A stretch of DNA of 16,018 nucleotides from CAZPUS01 sp964589825 (lineage in GTDB: Bacteria > Fibrobacterota > Chitinivibrionia > Chitinivibrionales > WJKA01). The stretch lies in NCBI GenBank assembly GCA_964589825.1, contig CAZPUS010000053.1:1-16018 (forward strand), written 5' to 3'. This document shows, one piece after another, positions 7,801 through 15,146 of the stretch (position 1 is the stretch's first letter; each line of letters opens with the position of its first letter). A program made the position numbers and the translations under genes. The notes under the pieces were generated by a model. That model searched no databases. It was not told the DNA's origin and saw only the letters and a list, made by a program, of their open reading frames with translations.

Positions 7801-9357
7801 GCAGCGCTCGATCCGGCCAATGAGACCATTGAGCTGCATACCGAATACGGTCTCTATGCAGTACAGACCAACTTCCTTGAAAACCATACCGATCTCTCCG
7901 ATGCGCTGTTGGGTACAGAATCGGAAACCGATACCTTCCCGGTAAACGGCGACATTACCATTACCTTCAATCGGGCGGTCGACAGCAGTGCGATTAAGAA
8001 TGCGGCGGAGAATACCTTTATCGCGCTTCTCGAAAACGGAACAACCGTGAAGCTTGATATTACACTTTCGTTCTCATCGGACGCCAAGACGGTCACCATC
8101 AATCCTGCGGCGATGCTCGACAGTAATACGATCTATCGCGTGTGGGTAAGCGGCTGTCCCGGTGCGGGAATCCGGTATGCCACCAACGGTACGTATACCG
8201 GTCCTGAGGGCGGAAGCTACCTGAGCGATGGTTTTACCACCGAATCCGCGCCGGATGTCAGTATCACAGGATTGTACGATCTTACCGTTGTGGCGGACAC
8301 CATGGATACCAGTGCCACTTCGGGACTGGGTACCAACCGGATGGCCGCCTCTGCCGAAGCGTATTATAACCCATGGTTTGTTTATCCATACGATTCCCGT
8401 TATCTAATAGGCGGTATGGCAGTGCCGACCTCGCTTCGCTTCAACATCACCAAGCCTGCCTGGAACAAACATCACGGAGATTCGGTCGATGCGTACCAGT
8501 ATCAGGTGCGTAAAGTGACTCGAAATGGTACCACCACCGGCTGGTATACGGGCACCCAGACCAAAGCTACCACTGCATGGAGTAACAGCTGGAATGCGAC
8601 CAACCCGTCACAACTGGAGTGGGATCTTGATATCAGCCTCGAGGCGTTTTATTCCAATCTGCTGACTTCGAGTAAAAACGGGTACACGAATTTTAATCAC
8701 ATTTTCAACGATAGCTCGGAGCTTCAGTTCAGATTTCGCGCAGTGCACGATATCAATGCCGACGGTGATTACGAAGATCCGGGTGAATTCGGTGTATGGA
8801 GCAGCTCTTCGGTCGTGTTGCGTGACAATACCGCACCCATGGATAGTGCGTTCGTCGATTTGACTACTACAGCGGAACGAAACGATCCAGGCGACGGTGG
8901 TGTAAACATCGGTTTTGATGATTGCTACGATTCAACCGGTGCAACGGTCACGCACACGATAAACCGTACCGGAGCCAACGACTTCAGCATTTACTATGTC
9001 TATGAAGTCGAATTTTCCGAAGACATGGACACGTCGACCGCACCCTCTGTCGGAGCCTATTCCGAAACCAGTACCAATGCATCCGGTATCAATGTAGTTA
9101 CCACCGGAAGTGACTTCGGGTGGACTGCGGGAGACACCTATACCTTCGCGGTTGTTCTCACCGGTGGTACCGATTATACGGGCGATGCACCGTATCTGAA
9201 TGTCGACATAAGCGCAATGAAGGATAACAGCGGTGTGGATGTTCAGGAATCGGGTAACGCACCAACTGCACCAGCAGACGGTGTTACCAGAGCTACGGTT
9301 ATCGGCCATGTCAATTTCGAGTATGGCAGTAAATATGTAGAAATTCTGGGGCTGTAA
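4819..9357 (+). CDS. Giant multi-Ig-domain (Big_5-like) surface lipoprotein
   Basis: The start is GTG 4819 with AGGAGG a few bases upstream. The N-terminus has basic residues, a hydrophobic stretch and a cysteine at 29 ('LLFVQCAKDN') followed by acidic sequence, which looks like a lipoprotein signal with a relaxed lipobox. Residues about 46-135 resemble a CarboxypepD_reg-like beta-sandwich ('FSGKVVDGSSGDAMDSV...TDGKFSI'). From about 245 to 1143 there are roughly eight diverged repeats of about 100-130 residues. Each has 'D-T/I-I-x-V/F-x-x-S/N' early, a 'V-T/F-I-x-P' strand, 'L-x-x-x-T-x-Y-x-I/V' and an end like 'F-T-T-E' (662, 886, 1140). This fits Big_5 (SbsA-type) Ig domains. Residues 1160-1345 look fibronectin-III/Ig-like, and a final Big_5-like domain reaches 1512. 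A strong terminator follows. Likely a cell-surface adhesin or structural protein; the ligand is unknown. Confidence 0.75.
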   Translation: MSNIKKQWWKSIVWCTMAIAGASLLFVQCAKDNPANPAWEDDAETWTFSGKVVDGSSGDAMDSVTVSWVNRLEEDTSTVTKTDGKFSISRNAPGQQTFSFSAGSSYSVVNQVVESQRDNDSILLDQSSEVTLYPLSGRLNGSVVARLHKLAEEVNVDSATVMIKYVDENGTAIAGMSPSGATALTTAGAFSFTSLAVGAQLEVKVSNVTISGVDYTLSENIDNLSLAKTSSIGLGKLVMKPVDAADFDLLLPPSDVVDANAAIHVRFSENVDTTVVEMTEQGGEAAAIAHTVTISGKTVTITPTTTLVEDANYNIKVYAFGVLGGEYNNANNAWTVTAKGGGLSNVVSSNVLDKNHQAVHGLGLGDTIEFTMSDSVTKANASVYFNEGTSNNPDWKLVLSSLTVDAATNKVMIAADGQWQSGEHKVEFSGELENGAPVNFDIRFSTEAALSFIYSNVYKPVTQNYGEAKVGLGLNDNIIVVANKTLESANAVLEESGGADVDISVSVRNDTVTINPDRALDAATDYNLYLTVTTASNESKTIYTNSGATGYVQFKTASTNIYVVSSNVITSDGKGLTGVAVDDTLWYLLSTSFDASTIDVDLETAGFVDVNAVVTTSGDTVFVDPVTNLSTDQDYQITIKGKSSDGDQINIALTASDEEFTTEKSLFVLETNTEDANGNDLTNFTPYDTMWVRYSEVLDSDIDHIEWGTGASVELNGDTTSNNYNAHAWINGDTLFVVPLSSLVQIPFGTSDVGFEVDVKSTSGKASGDITFEVDYKDSDLYVKATNAKDANGNMRTDLGMTDPIWVVSSVKLSEVTGVSGGSLGGTDPSDLTLDNVTLSATGDTITYTPSVKLDPGTHYDIDFDVERTDGITSGITGVLDVEWTTESGVRIVSVNNRSGGKYRAYKVIGDSLVVTFSKAVDTSGAAPTQFDVNNFVTNYTASWSSDLKTVTIKNTDTLVASLWGTATPYTSGAGTRQYNNVSFDLTTADGEQQAALDPANETIELHTEYGLYAVQTNFLENHTDLSDALLGTESETDTFPVNGDITITFNRAVDSSAIKNAAENTFIALLENGTTVKLDITLSFSSDAKTVTINPAAMLDSNTIYRVWVSGCPGAGIRYATNGTYTGPEGGSYLSDGFTTESAPDVSITGLYDLTVVADTMDTSATSGLGTNRMAASAEAYYNPWFVYPYDSRYLIGGMAVPTSLRFNITKPAWNKHHGDSVDAYQYQVRKVTRNGTTTGWYTGTQTKATTAWSNSWNATNPSQLEWDLDISLEAFYSNLLTSSKNGYTNFNHIFNDSSELQFRFRAVHDINADGDYEDPGEFGVWSSSSVVLRDNTAPMDSAFVDLTTTAERNDPGDGGVNIGFDDCYDSTGATVTHTINRTGANDFSIYYVYEVEFSEDMDTSTAPSVGAYSETSTNASGINVVTTGSDFGWTAGDTYTFAVVLTGGTDYTGDAPYLNVDISAMKDNSGVDVQESGNAPTAPADGVTRATVIGHVNFEYGSKYVEILGL

Positions 9358-9406
9358 TCACCCTGTAATTCCCCCTCGGTTCTGTAGCACAGGGGAATAC
9401 GTCCAC

Positions 9407-9444
9407 AAAAAGGCCGGTCTGTTATTCAGACCGGCCTTTTTTTT
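9407..9444 (+). terminator. Strong intrinsic terminator after the Ig-repeat gene
   Basis: A perfect 15-bp stem (9407-9421 with 9427-9441, core GGCCGGTCTG) closes a five-base loop and ends in eight Ts. The complementary A-run on the left arm lets it work on the minus strand too, where it would also end the convergent rsmA transcript. Confidence 0.93.
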
Positions 9445-9555
9445 AAAACGGGTACGCATATCTAACGGATACCCTGAAGAGTAATCAGATATAATACCGG
9501 GGACAGCGTTTAGGAGAATGGCAGGCCTTTGACGTTACCCGAGCCTGCAACCCTG

Positions 9556-10344
9556 CTACATTGTTTTCCACCACCGGTACAGAGAAAGCCACTGATCGGT
9601 GTCCAGCTCCTGGGGCCTGCACGTATCGTTGCCCACGATATTGACCAGTTGCTGCGCAATTTGCGGCTTAAAAGAGGGGGGCAATGCGATTGTATTGACG
9701 AGTTTCTTCCTGCGCGCGCTGAAGCCTTTTTTTACGAACGCAAAAAAATCCTTCCACTCATGCGTTGCGAGTTTACTATTCAGATCGGGTGCAACCTGAA
9801 GCTGAAACACCGCGGAGGAGACGTTCGGCGGCGGGAAAAATGCACCGGGGGGTAGGGTGAAACGCATCCGGGGGGTACCGAAGAATCTGCAGAACACCGA
9901 AAAGTAGGAGAAATCACTGTGTGCGGGCTGTGCGCAAATACGCTGTGCGACTTCCCGCTGCACCATAAACGTACAGGAGAGAATCCGATTGCCGTGCAGC
10001 AGTACATTGTGGATTATCGAAGAGGCGACATTGTAGGGAAGATTGCCGACCACATGCAGTGTGGTGCCGGTATCGGTAAAGTCGTATGCCGTGGCGTCAC
10101 TGCACTCTATGGTATAGCTGCCGGTACCAAGAAGTTCTTTGCACTTCCTGATCAGGTCCGGATCCTTTTCCACAATATGCAGATCAGGATAACGCTGGAT
10201 CAGAAAACGGGTCAGCGCGCCCCTGCCGGCACCAATTTCGACTACTCTGCAGTCATGAGCACACGGCGGGATTAAATCAACGATTTTTTGCGCATACCGG
10301 CGATCTGTCAGGAAATGCTGTCCGAGGCTTTTCTTGGGGGGCAT
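9556..10344 (-). CDS. rsmA: 16S rRNA (adenine(1518)-N6/adenine(1519)-N6)-dimethyltransferase
   Basis: This 262-residue protein is RsmA/KsgA, the S-adenosylmethionine-dependent enzyme that dimethylates two adjacent adenines in the helix 45 loop of 16S rRNA during late small-subunit assembly. Visible motifs are the N-terminal 'KKSLGQHFL' (4-12), SAM motif I 'VVEIGAGRGALT' (34-45), acidic 'VEKD' (58-61), 'CSDAT' (81-85), catalytic motif IV 'GNLPYNVAS' (100-108), 'MVQREVAQRI' and 'PPPNVSSAVF'. Length is normal for the family. The ATG at 10344 gives the standard N-terminus, although no clear Shine-Dalgarno is seen before it. It is divergent from the small lipoprotein gene with a 65-bp gap and convergent with the giant Ig-repeat gene. 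The gene is intact. Confidence 0.97.
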   Translation of the reverse strand: MPPKKSLGQHFLTDRRYAQKIVDLIPPCAHDCRVVEIGAGRGALTRFLIQRYPDLHIVEKDPDLIRKCKELLGTGSYTIECSDATAYDFTDTGTTLHVVGNLPYNVASSIIHNVLLHGNRILSCTFMVQREVAQRICAQPAHSDFSYFSVFCRFFGTPRMRFTLPPGAFFPPPNVSSAVFQLQVAPDLNSKLATHEWKDFFAFVKKGFSARRKKLVNTIALPPSFKPQIAQQLVNIVGNDTCRPQELDTDQWLSLYRWWKTM

Positions 10345-10409
10345 ATGAGAAAGTGATATACGGATAAAAGTTGCGATAGTATGATGCGAATAGTAATTTT
10401 ATCGGTACC

Positions 10410-10802
10410 ATGCATAAAATAGCTTATATACTCGGCACGGTGTGTCTGTTTTCTGCCCTTTTTTGCAACAGGGGTAAAGAAGAGCAATCCCCGCGCGAAA
10501 AAGAAATAATTCTTTCGGATACCGTATGTACGCCTGTTGAGAGACGCACATGGCAAAGGATCTCCGGGGCGCTCGATTCGCTCAGTCTCAAGTACCGCAG
10601 CGTAGTCGATTCCGCGGACGGCAAGGCGCGTATACATGGCCTGCGCCGGTTTGCGCGTCAGCAGGATTCATTGTGTGTAACACGAGGACTTGCGGGCGGA
10701 TATAGTACGTACGATAGTCTGAGCAGGCACGTGGCACGATACTGTAATGAATTTCGTTTTAAACCTCGTCCCGAAACTACCTCACAACGACTCGAAAAAT
10801 AA
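10410..10802 (+). CDS. Small putative lipoprotein of unknown function
   Basis: The 130-residue product starts with a short basic end and a hydrophobic segment leading to a cysteine at 19 ('LFSALFCNRGKEE'), like a bacterial lipoprotein signal with a relaxed lipobox. The mature part is charged and probably helical ('TWQRISGALDSLSLKYRSVVDSADGKARIHGL'), with two further cysteines in the C-terminal half. I recognise no family. The start ATG has no strong ribosome binding site. It is divergent from rsmA (65 bp) and its end faces the MBL-fold gene's end 125 bp away; no terminator is evident between them. The lipoprotein signal and good coding character support a real gene, but function is unknown. 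Confidence 0.6.
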   Translation: MHKIAYILGTVCLFSALFCNRGKEEQSPREKEIILSDTVCTPVERRTWQRISGALDSLSLKYRSVVDSADGKARIHGLRRFARQQDSLCVTRGLAGGYSTYDSLSRHVARYCNEFRFKPRPETTSQRLEK

Positions 10803-10927
10803 GCGCGTGACAGTATCGTAACACGAGGGCTCCCATAGCATGCGCGATATGTAATATTGAAAAACCGGGCAGGTAGCAATCAGTGCTCCTGGAGGCAACG
10901 ATACAATAATGGTCTTACCAAATACTG

Positions 10928-11764
10928 TTACAAATGCATGGTGAATCCACAGCCAACCGCAACGCATTCCAGTTGTGGATGGGCACTTTTCGCGATAATT
11001 GCACGGGCTTTTTCCACCATTCGGTCCATTTTTTCATCACTGTTTTCACGGTTGAGATGAAACAGCCCGAGGTGTTTCACCCCGGCTTCCACCGCGAGCT
11101 TTACCGTGTCGGTGTATTGCGAATGACCGAAATACTTGTTATAGTCATCCCGCGTGTATTCCGCATCATGGATCAAAAGGTCGCTTCCCTTGCAGAATTC
11201 GGTATAGTCTTTACGTGTGAGTCCTCCGGGATGGATATACGAAAGCTCATTGTCGGTAATAAAGGTGAATGTCGCATTCCCTTCGGTGAATTTGAATCCG
11301 AGCCCTTTATTCGGATGGCTGATATATACCGGTGTAATTGTCACAGGACCGATAGAAAACGGGGTTGTATCGATATTTGTGTAGGAGATACGGGCATTAA
11401 ATGCATCGATAGTGACCGGGAAAAACGGAGGATTCATGACACCGCGAATGATCCGCTCGTACGATTCCATCTCGAATGGGCACCCGCGAACATGTATAGC
11501 GGTATTTGAATTGAACATCGGGGTGAAAAAGGGCAGACCCATCAGATGATCCCAGTGTGCATGGGTAAAAAGGAGGTGTATCGTACGGCATTTCTCCTGA
11601 GAAAGCGTATTGCCAAGGCCGCGTATGCCGGTGCCCGCATCGACCACGATTATGTCGTTTTCTTCACTGCGTATCTCCATGCATGTAGTATCGCCGCCAT
11701 ACTTGACATACTCACTACCGCTTACCGGTATTGATCCTCTCGATCCCCAACAGCGTATTTTCAT
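10928..11764 (-). CDS. MBL-fold metallo-hydrolase (RNase Z / PhnP / cyclic phosphodiesterase-like)
   Basis: The 278-residue cytoplasmic protein has the metallo-beta-lactamase fold. It opens with 'MKIRCWGSRGSIPVSG', the typical start of a phosphodiesterase-like subgroup, then 'DAGTGIRGLG' and the zinc motif 'THAHWDH' with H68, H70, D72 and H73. Further likely ligands are H150 ('YISHP'), D200 ('LIHDAEYT') and H236 ('GLFHLNRENSD'), so both metal sites look complete. Relatives hydrolyse phosphodiesters (tRNA 3' ends, cyclic phosphates, cyclic nucleotides); which one applies here cannot be read from sequence. Length is normal. An AGG-containing, weak ribosome binding site precedes the ATG. An intrinsic terminator lies between it and the upstream mutarotase-like gene, so it probably has its own promoter in 11765-11905. 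Confidence 0.88.
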   Translation of the reverse strand: MKIRCWGSRGSIPVSGSEYVKYGGDTTCMEIRSEENDIIVVDAGTGIRGLGNTLSQEKCRTIHLLFTHAHWDHLMGLPFFTPMFNSNTAIHVRGCPFEMESYERIIRGVMNPPFFPVTIDAFNARISYTNIDTTPFSIGPVTITPVYISHPNKGLGFKFTEGNATFTFITDNELSYIHPGGLTRKDYTEFCKGSDLLIHDAEYTRDDYNKYFGHSQYTDTVKLAVEAGVKHLGLFHLNRENSDEKMDRMVEKARAIIAKSAHPQLECVAVGCGFTMHL

Positions 11765-11907
11765 TTACAATGCCTCGTGCGAACGATTATGTGAAACAGA
11801 AACCTGATGTTCATTTATCGCAGCCTCGTGGTCTTTCTTGTGTATGCAAAGGTGCTTCTGTTTTGCGCACTGGAGCAGATGGCTGCGGTTGTTTCAGAAT
11901 GGGACGG

Positions 11908-11947
11908 AAAAAACAAGCAGAGGACATGGTGTGTTGGGTGTCTCTGC
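11908..11947 (-). terminator. Intrinsic terminator downstream of the mutarotase-like gene
   Basis: On the minus strand, GCAGAGACA (11947-11939) pairs with TGTCCTCTGC (11926-11917, one bulged base) across a 12-base loop, then TTGTTTTTT follows. It lies about 70 bp after the stop at 12018 and before the MBL-fold gene, separating the two transcripts. Confidence 0.72.
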
Positions 11948-12017
11948 CTGTAACCCGGTATGAATTAGTCATTAAAACTAATATACTATTTTTAACGTTC
12001 AAGCCGCACTCCGTTTT

Positions 12018-13580
12018 TTATTGTACGCTGAAGTAATAGGTACTTTTCCATGTTTTCTTTTTCGAGGCGGATACCGAGATGGAGCTGAATGGTTCGATAC
12101 AGAGTGCTGTGGGTTGTGCGTAGAGTGCGCATTTGGTAATTGCAGTTGTTCCTTCAAAACGCACGCACGCATTGGTAGTGGTGTTACAGATACGCGCGTA
12201 GTGGTTGTATACACTGTCCGTGAGTCCATTAAGCAGGTAATAAAATGCATTTGAAGATGAGGGCGAACTCGTAAAACCGATGATGGTGTCGTGTACCGTA
12301 AGCTCTCCGCTTACATCACCTCCGGGCTGAGGTGCACTGCGAAATGACACTGAATACGCCGGGCCTATTTTGTTACCATCGATTATAGTAAAATTGTGAC
12401 AGTAATGAACCGTATTGATTTCAACTGTTCCCGTGTTATAAAGGGTACGTTCTATTTTTATTCCGGGTGCATTGGGAATACAACTGATGCGTTTTACATA
12501 GGTATACTCTATTCCCCGAACCGGGGGGATGGTGTGATGGAATTCTATCCAGTTTGTCCCTCTTCCCATGCGTCTGGTGCCGTAATCGGTAATCTGATCC
12601 TGCCGAAGATAGGATTTGTAGGTGTTGTTGTCTGTTTTTTGCAAAAGACCTACGCCTATCTTGACGAATTCTTCTCCCGGGGAAGCCTCCGCATACCCTG
12701 GTGGAGGATTTTCCATATCGAATTCTTCGCACGGACCGATTCCGTGTTCTCCGCTGGTGGGATCATGAGGGGTTTTCCAGTCATCATACCAGCTGTGGTT
12801 TCTGTAGGTTACACGGCCTATCATACCGGACCAGTCGAAACGGGAGGCTCGATAATACCCACGGGCGGTATCTGTAAGATACACCTCTGCTTTAAGCCCG
12901 TTCTGCATAAGTATGGCTTTGGGATACCCGCTGCTGTCCGGCAAAACAACCGGACTGACATCACCGACATACGAGTGAAGTACCAGTTTGACAGATTGAT
13001 ATCCGCTTTTGGAAATAATGAGCGTATCCATCGCTGCAGTCGATTTTGCAGCCTTTGCATCGGTTGAATGATTTTTTGTGTGTTCGAAATCGATGCCGCC
13101 CATAAAAGACTGGTCGGAGTTGCGGCATAGCTGCTCGTAGTATACCTCGTTGTCTATCGAGAGCCTGAGTATATAAATACCGCTTCCATGCTGGTGAGAA
13201 AGAGCGAAGGTGTGGGTACCCCGACGAAAGGTCCCTGCATATGAAATGCCGGTAACGCGGCCGTGTACCGTGAAAAGATCGATTTCGAGTGAGGCTTTGG
13301 CGGTCAACAATCTAAGAAACAGCGTATTGTTCCGGATGGTATAATCGTATTGGTTCGAGTGTACCGCATGTAAGGGGCGGTCAATGTTATCGGAGCTGAT
13401 CGAGAATCTTCCGTCATTCTGACTCGTGGCACTGAAGGTGGTGTCAGAGAGTGTGATGTGTGCTTCAGCAATTGGCCGATTGTCTACATCTATGATCCTG
13501 CCGTGCAGATCGACGGCATGGAGCGTGGTATATGAGAGCAGTAGAGAGAATGTAATGATTTTTATCACGTTGAAGGGCAT
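12018..13580 (-). CDS. Secreted protein with CarboxypepD_reg-like, FlgD/sorting-like and mutarotase-like domains
   Basis: The frame is open to 13724, but ATG 13580 is preferred: AGGAAGG lies just upstream (13584-13590) and the next residues form a signal peptide ('MPFNVIKIITFSLLLSYTTLHA', cleavage near 22). The product is 520 residues. Residues 24-62 are a CarboxypepD_reg-like strand set ('LHGRIIDVDNRPIAEAHITL...NDGRFSIS'). Residues 97-150 ('LEIDLFTVHGRV...GTFRRGTHTFAL...GSGIYILRLSIDN') match a FlgD/type A sorting-domain-like fold, placed internally rather than at the end. Residues 184-215 ('MDTLIISKSGYQSVKL') are a linker motif. Residues 230-520 resemble galactose mutarotase/aldose-1-epimerase-like proteins ('RGYYRASRFDWSGMIGRV', 'GPCEEFD', 'FVKIGVGLL', 'VHYCHNFTIIDG'). 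A carbohydrate-active or sugar-binding role outside the cytoplasm is likely. It is divergent from the lactonase-like gene. Confidence 0.78.
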   Translation of the reverse strand: MPFNVIKIITFSLLLSYTTLHAVDLHGRIIDVDNRPIAEAHITLSDTTFSATSQNDGRFSISSDNIDRPLHAVHSNQYDYTIRNNTLFLRLLTAKASLEIDLFTVHGRVTGISYAGTFRRGTHTFALSHQHGSGIYILRLSIDNEVYYEQLCRNSDQSFMGGIDFEHTKNHSTDAKAAKSTAAMDTLIISKSGYQSVKLVLHSYVGDVSPVVLPDSSGYPKAILMQNGLKAEVYLTDTARGYYRASRFDWSGMIGRVTYRNHSWYDDWKTPHDPTSGEHGIGPCEEFDMENPPPGYAEASPGEEFVKIGVGLLQKTDNNTYKSYLRQDQITDYGTRRMGRGTNWIEFHHTIPPVRGIEYTYVKRISCIPNAPGIKIERTLYNTGTVEINTVHYCHNFTIIDGNKIGPAYSVSFRSAPQPGGDVSGELTVHDTIIGFTSSPSSSNAFYYLLNGLTDSVYNHYARICNTTTNACVRFEGTTAITKCALYAQPTALCIEPFSSISVSASKKKTWKSTYYFSVQ

Positions 13581-13600
13581 TATCCTTCCTTTTGTTATGA

Positions 13601-13822
13601 TTATCTGAAGGGTGACGTACAGGTGACTATGGCGGACATCCCCCTTGCCGAGTAATCTTGTCTGAGAAATCCGGACCTGTTCACACCATACAGGTAGATG
13701 CCAGGGGTATGAATCACGCACCACAGGTTATCATGTAGTTGCGAGATTTCATTCGCCCTGCAGCGCGTAACATCGTTCATCACTACAATCGTTCGGTTCA
13801 GGTTATTACACGCCAGATATCG
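13601..13822 (-). pseudogene. Possible remnant of a C-terminal sorting-type domain
   Basis: A frame open from 13822 to a TAA at 13603-13601 encodes 'HTPGIYLYGVNRSGFLRQD' near its end, which resembles the closing strands of secreted-protein sorting domains ('pGvYl...G...rq'). It has no convincing start or ribosome binding site, and its 5' side runs into the inverted repeat and the divergent gene. It could be a decayed gene end or chance; the match is short. Confidence 0.22.
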
Positions 13823-13848
13823 TCAGGAAGCCGCATATCTGATGTAAT
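13805..13848. promoter_or_regulatory. Long imperfect inverted repeat in a divergent promoter region
   Basis: ATTACA (13805-13810) and CAGATAT (13814-13820) are mirrored by ATATCTG (13835-13841) and TGTAAT (13843-13848) around a 14-base centre. It sits within the 373-bp gap between two divergent genes, 225 bp from one start and 106 bp from the other. It could be an operator for a dimeric regulator or a hairpin; no regulator is identified. Confidence 0.4.
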
Positions 13849-13953
13849 TGCACGAATATACCGCAGTTGAAATCTTTTTTCAAGTGGTCGATATATGGTA
13901 AATTGTATATTATTGCGGAAGAAATTGCAACCGTCAAAAAGGATGTCCTTTGT

Positions 13954-15129
13954 ATGAATAGGGAAGAAACTGCACGAACAATGGTGCATAAGTATCGCAA
14001 AATCGGCAGAATCGGAATAATTTGGATAACAGGCATCAGTGGTTTTTTATCGATATGTGCGGCAGCGCACCGTATTGACATGCCGGATACGCTGGTTCCG
14101 GCGGGGGCGCAGATCGAGACCGTTGCGCAGGAGATAGATTTTGCCGAAGGGCCGGCGGTCACACAGGAGGGAGCGCTCTATTTTACAGAGCTTAAGGAAT
14201 CGAGGATATGGGTCGCAGCCGAAGGTGAACCGGCAACCGTCTACATGGATTCTTCGCAGGGAGCAAACGGCCTGTATCCGGCGCTGGATACAGGTGCTCT
14301 CTATGCATGTGCGGGCCATACCATAATTCGTATACAACGCGAGTCTGCCGTGGTCGAAACGCTTGTGAGTACGCTCGAAGATGAAACGGCCGGTTCATGC
14401 AACGATCTCTGTGTAACCGAACAGGGAGATGTGTATTTTACAAAACCGGATTATGCCGCTCCGTTTGGAGGGCATGTATATCGCTACTGCGAAAAAAACG
14501 GACTCAGCCGCATACTGAGCGATCTTCCCTGTCCCAACGGTATTGTATTCAATGAAAAAGATTCTCTGTTATATCTCAACATTTCCAAGGCTCACCAGAC
14601 CCGATCGTATAGAATCGCATCCGATGGCACGCCAAAGTTGACAGATACCATCGCGGCATACGCGGAGCCGGACGGGCTTGCACTCGACGAATACGGTAAT
14701 ATTTACATTGCCTCGTATTCGGATGCCACGGTATATGTTGTTAGTCCCGAGGGAACGCAAATCGGCAGCATCGAAATCGATGATCGCAGCGTTACCAACT
14801 GCTGTTTTTCCCGGGGGCAGACAGATGCACTTTACATTACCGCCAGAACCGGTGTATATAAACTATCTGTACTCGTAAAAGGAGCGTTTTTATCGGCGCA
14901 TCATTTACACGGTTTCGATGCAGAATGTGGGAGAAAAAGCCGCGGCATTACGAAGTCGTACGTGCGGCTGGATGGTATGGTGCTGCAGGGGAATGGCCAT
15001 AGCAAGGTGTTTGCCGCCGGCGCTGACGAATGCTTGATGCGTATGAACGGCCGAATTCTTCCTGCAGCCGCTCCAGATGCGAATGAAAGGGAGCCGGCAG
15101 GGGTAATCGTTGAGCTGCCGTCTCCCTGA
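13954..15129 (+). CDS. Exported SMP-30/gluconolactonase-like six-bladed beta-propeller protein
   Basis: The frame is open from 13867, but ATG 13954 is preferred because AAGGA lies 10 bases before it; a further in-frame ATG at 13981 is possible. The product is 391 residues. Residues 15-38 ('KIGRIGIIWITGISGFLSICAAA') act as a signal peptide or anchor. Four characteristic positions of the SMP-30/LRE family are present: E65 in 'FAEGPAV', N150 in 'SCNDLCVTEQGDVYFT', N195 in 'CPNGIVFNEKDSLLY' and D240 in 'EPDGLALDEYGNIYIASY'. They match the metal and substrate residues of gluconolactonases (family knowledge), so lactone hydrolysis in the periplasm is plausible. After 'LYITARTGVYKL' (about residue 303) there are about 85 extra residues I cannot assign; the family usually ends near here. 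It is divergent from the mutarotase-like gene and convergent with the DUF362 gene (17-bp gap). Confidence 0.85.
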   Translation: MNREETARTMVHKYRKIGRIGIIWITGISGFLSICAAAHRIDMPDTLVPAGAQIETVAQEIDFAEGPAVTQEGALYFTELKESRIWVAAEGEPATVYMDSSQGANGLYPALDTGALYACAGHTIIRIQRESAVVETLVSTLEDETAGSCNDLCVTEQGDVYFTKPDYAAPFGGHVYRYCEKNGLSRILSDLPCPNGIVFNEKDSLLYLNISKAHQTRSYRIASDGTPKLTDTIAAYAEPDGLALDEYGNIYIASYSDATVYVVSPEGTQIGSIEIDDRSVTNCCFSRGQTDALYITARTGVYKLSVLVKGAFLSAHHLHGFDAECGRKSRGITKSYVRLDGMVLQGNGHSKVFAAGADECLMRMNGRILPAAAPDANEREPAGVIVELPSP

Positions 15130-15146
15130 TGCGCGATTTGGCTAAG

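Noticed and set aside
9361..9398. Hairpins ATTCCCC/GGGGAAT and CCCTGT/ACAGGG just before the main terminator
   Set aside because: They compete with each other, have long loops and lack T-runs; the adjacent 9407-9444 hairpin explains termination.
13581..13724. N-terminal extension of the mutarotase-like gene to 13724
   Set aside because: ATG 13580 has an AGGAAGG site and begins a clean signal peptide; the extension would place 48 residues before it.
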